Below, piece after piece: positions 6,198-7,427 of a stretch of 7,427 nt of DNA. The notes below the pieces were generated by a model. That model was given only the letters and a program-made list of their open reading frames with translations, had not been told where the DNA came from and ran no database searches. How positions within the stretch are numbered: position 1 is the first letter of the stretch; each line of letters opens with the position of its first letter. This DNA is from Porticoccaceae bacterium (GTDB lineage Bacteria > Pseudomonadota > Gammaproteobacteria > Pseudomonadales > Porticoccaceae): the NCBI GenBank assembly GCA_030590275.1, contig JAUUYV010000077.1:1-7427 (forward strand). The letters run 5' to 3'. Position numbers and translations under genes: made by a program.

Positions 6198-6223
6198 ACA
6201 CTGGTGTAGAGATACACTGTGTT
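6197..6223 (+). other. Intercistronic hairpin at the end of the SDR gene
   Basis: AACAC-TG-GTGTA, loop GAGA, then TACAC-T-GTGTT: two 5-bp helices separated by a small internal loop and closed by a tetraloop. It overlaps the SDR stop codon and is not followed by a T run, so an mRNA stability or processing element is more likely than a terminator. Confidence 0.5.
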
Positions 6224-6247
6224 GACCATAAATTTCGTTTACAAAAT

Positions 6248-6275
6248 ATAAACCAACTAATATAAATCAACTAAG
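6248..6275 (+). repeat. Imperfect tandem repeat, 2 x 14 bp, before the thiolase-like gene
   Basis: ATAAACCAACTAAT is followed directly by ATAAATCAACTAAG (2 differences). The second copy runs into the AAGGA ribosome binding site of the next gene. A related 12-mer, AATATAAACCAA, occurs at 5350-5361 (before the SDR gene) and 6245-6256. Confidence 0.8.
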
Positions 6276-6284
6276 GACATGCCC

Positions 6285-7427
6285 ATGAGTATTCGAGGCA
6301 AGGCATATATTGCCGGAATTTACGAGCACCCACTTCGGGATGCTACTGGCAAAACTCTACCCCAGCTTCACGCGGAAGTTGCCAAAGGCGCTTTAGAAGA
6401 CGCCGGATTAACTAAAAATGATGTCGATGCTTATTATTGTGCCGGGGATGTTCCCGGTATGGGCCCTATTAATCAGGCTGAATATATGGGCCTGAGATTG
6501 AATCAAATGGATAGCACTGAAACGGGCGGCTCTTCCTATGTATTGCATGTAAACCATGCGGCCCAGGCCATCGCTACCGGGCATTGTAAAGTCGCATTGA
6601 TTACCCTCGCAGGTCGTCCTCGCGCCGATGCCAAAGAAAAATACCGGCCTCGACCAGGCGGAGGTGCTCCCCCGGAATACGGGTTTGAGGGTCCGTTTCG
6701 CCCTACGGTTACCAATATGTACGGCATGGCGGCTATGCGTCATATGCACGAATTTGGTACCACCAGTGAGCAACTAGCGTGGATCAAGGTGGCGGCATCT
6801 CATCATGCCCAGTACAACGAGCACGCCATGTTGCGGGATGTGGTGACTGTGGAAGATGTACTTAATTCGCCGATAGTCAGTGATCCCCTGCACCGGATGG
6901 ATTGCTGTGTGGTCAGTGATGGCGGCGGTGCCATTATTGTGGTGGCTCCAGAAGTGGCCCGTGATCTCAAGCGCTCCTGCGTTAAAGTGCTTGGCGCGGG
7001 TGAAGCACCCAAGCATTTGATGGGTGGCAAGGTTGATTTAACTTATTCCGCCGCACGTTGGTCGGGCCCTAAAGCTTTTGAAGAAGCGGGAGTAAGCCAG
7101 GCAGACATTAAGTATGTCTCGATTTACGATTCCTTCACCATTACCGTGCTGGAAACTCTGGAAGATCTCGGGTTTTGTGAAAAAGGAGAGGGCGGGAAAT
7201 TTGTTGCTGACGGAAATTTGATATCTGGTACGGGTAAGTTACCGTTCAATACCGATGGCGGCGGGCTGTGCAACAATCACCCGGGTGACCGCGGAGGAAT
7301 GACCAAGGTACTGGAAGCGGTGCGGCAGGTACGTGGAGAAGCCCATCCTAAGGTACAGGTTCCTAATTGTGATATTGCTCTTGCCCATGGCACCGGCGGT
7401 TTGCTCGGGTCGCGGATGGGTAGTGCA
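6285..7427 (+). CDS. Thiolase-like protein of the SCP2/Ltp lipid-transfer family, C-terminus cut by window edge
   Basis: The frame starts at ATG 6285 and is open to the last base (381 residues, near the family's usual 385-400). AAGGA lies about 8 nt upstream; the ATG at 6279 is too close to it to be used. The thiolase fold is recognisable: VALITLAGRP (103-112), YDSFT (281-285), TDGGGLCNNHPG (323-334) and AHGTGG (367-372). At the position of the thiolase nucleophilic Cys, the sequence around 79-85 is ETGGSSY, with no cysteine. Proteins of this type (SCP-x thiolase-like, Ltp2) include lyases or retro-aldolases that cleave steroid or branched side-chain CoA esters, often with a small DUF35 (OB-fold) partner encoded next to them. 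Such a partner gene would be expected just past the right edge. With the upstream crotonase and SDR it would complete a C-C cleaving acyl-CoA pathway. The family is sure; the reaction is inferred. Confidence 0.88.
   Translation, partial: MSIRGKAYIAGIYEHPLRDATGKTLPQLHAEVAKGALEDAGLTKNDVDAYYCAGDVPGMGPINQAEYMGLRLNQMDSTETGGSSYVLHVNHAAQAIATGHCKVALITLAGRPRADAKEKYRPRPGGGAPPEYGFEGPFRPTVTNMYGMAAMRHMHEFGTTSEQLAWIKVAASHHAQYNEHAMLRDVVTVEDVLNSPIVSDPLHRMDCCVVSDGGGAIIVVAPEVARDLKRSCVKVLGAGEAPKHLMGGKVDLTYSAARWSGPKAFEEAGVSQADIKYVSIYDSFTITVLETLEDLGFCEKGEGGKFVADGNLISGTGKLPFNTDGGGLCNNHPGDRGGMTKVLEAVRQVRGEAHPKVQVPNCDIALAHGTGGLLGSRMGSA

Overview
The window looks like chromosomal DNA of a free-living, probably marine, gammaproteobacterium. 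This is inferred from the moderate GC content, a VpsR-like enhancer-binding protein, a Fap-like secreted repeat protein and a lipid/acyl-CoA degradation operon. No rRNA, tRNA, transposase or CRISPR array is visible, and I do not assign a genus.

Left half (about 1-3206, all genes on the minus strand). A sigma-54-type activator (1773-3206) lies upstream of two genes for exported proteins. The first (286-900) is a 204-aa secreted protein with three copies of one strictly spaced Gly/Asn motif, resembling functional-amyloid (Fap-type) subunits. The second (1-192, cut by the window edge) starts with a clear signal peptide. The 872-bp gap between activator and repeat-protein gene holds a good -24/-12 (sigma-54) promoter candidate pointing at the repeat-protein gene and a perfect 7-bp-arm palindrome about 70 bp upstream of it, where an activator site would be expected. 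It also holds a (GGAAA)5 simple repeat inside the predicted leader and a hairpin that may terminate the activator gene. My reading is a self-contained, activator-controlled surface-fibre or biofilm locus whose remaining genes lie beyond the left edge.

Right half (3532-7427, all on the plus strand, divergent from the activator). A NudC-type NADH/NAD-RNA pyrophosphatase gene is followed by a crotonase-fold enoyl-CoA hydratase/isomerase, a classical SDR dehydrogenase and a thiolase-like SCP2/Ltp-family protein that runs off the right edge. The last three form a plausible acyl-CoA catabolic set (double-bond handling, oxidation of a hydroxyl, C-C cleavage). The crotonase lacks both hydratase glutamates but keeps an isomerase-type glutamate, and the thiolase-like protein has no cysteine where thiolases carry their nucleophile. 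Both points suggest an unusual substrate (branched, cyclic or steroid-like) rather than plain fatty-acid beta-oxidation; the substrate cannot be read from the sequence.

The most notable part is the left locus: the repeat protein, the sigma-54 promoter, the palindrome and the VpsR-like activator fit together.
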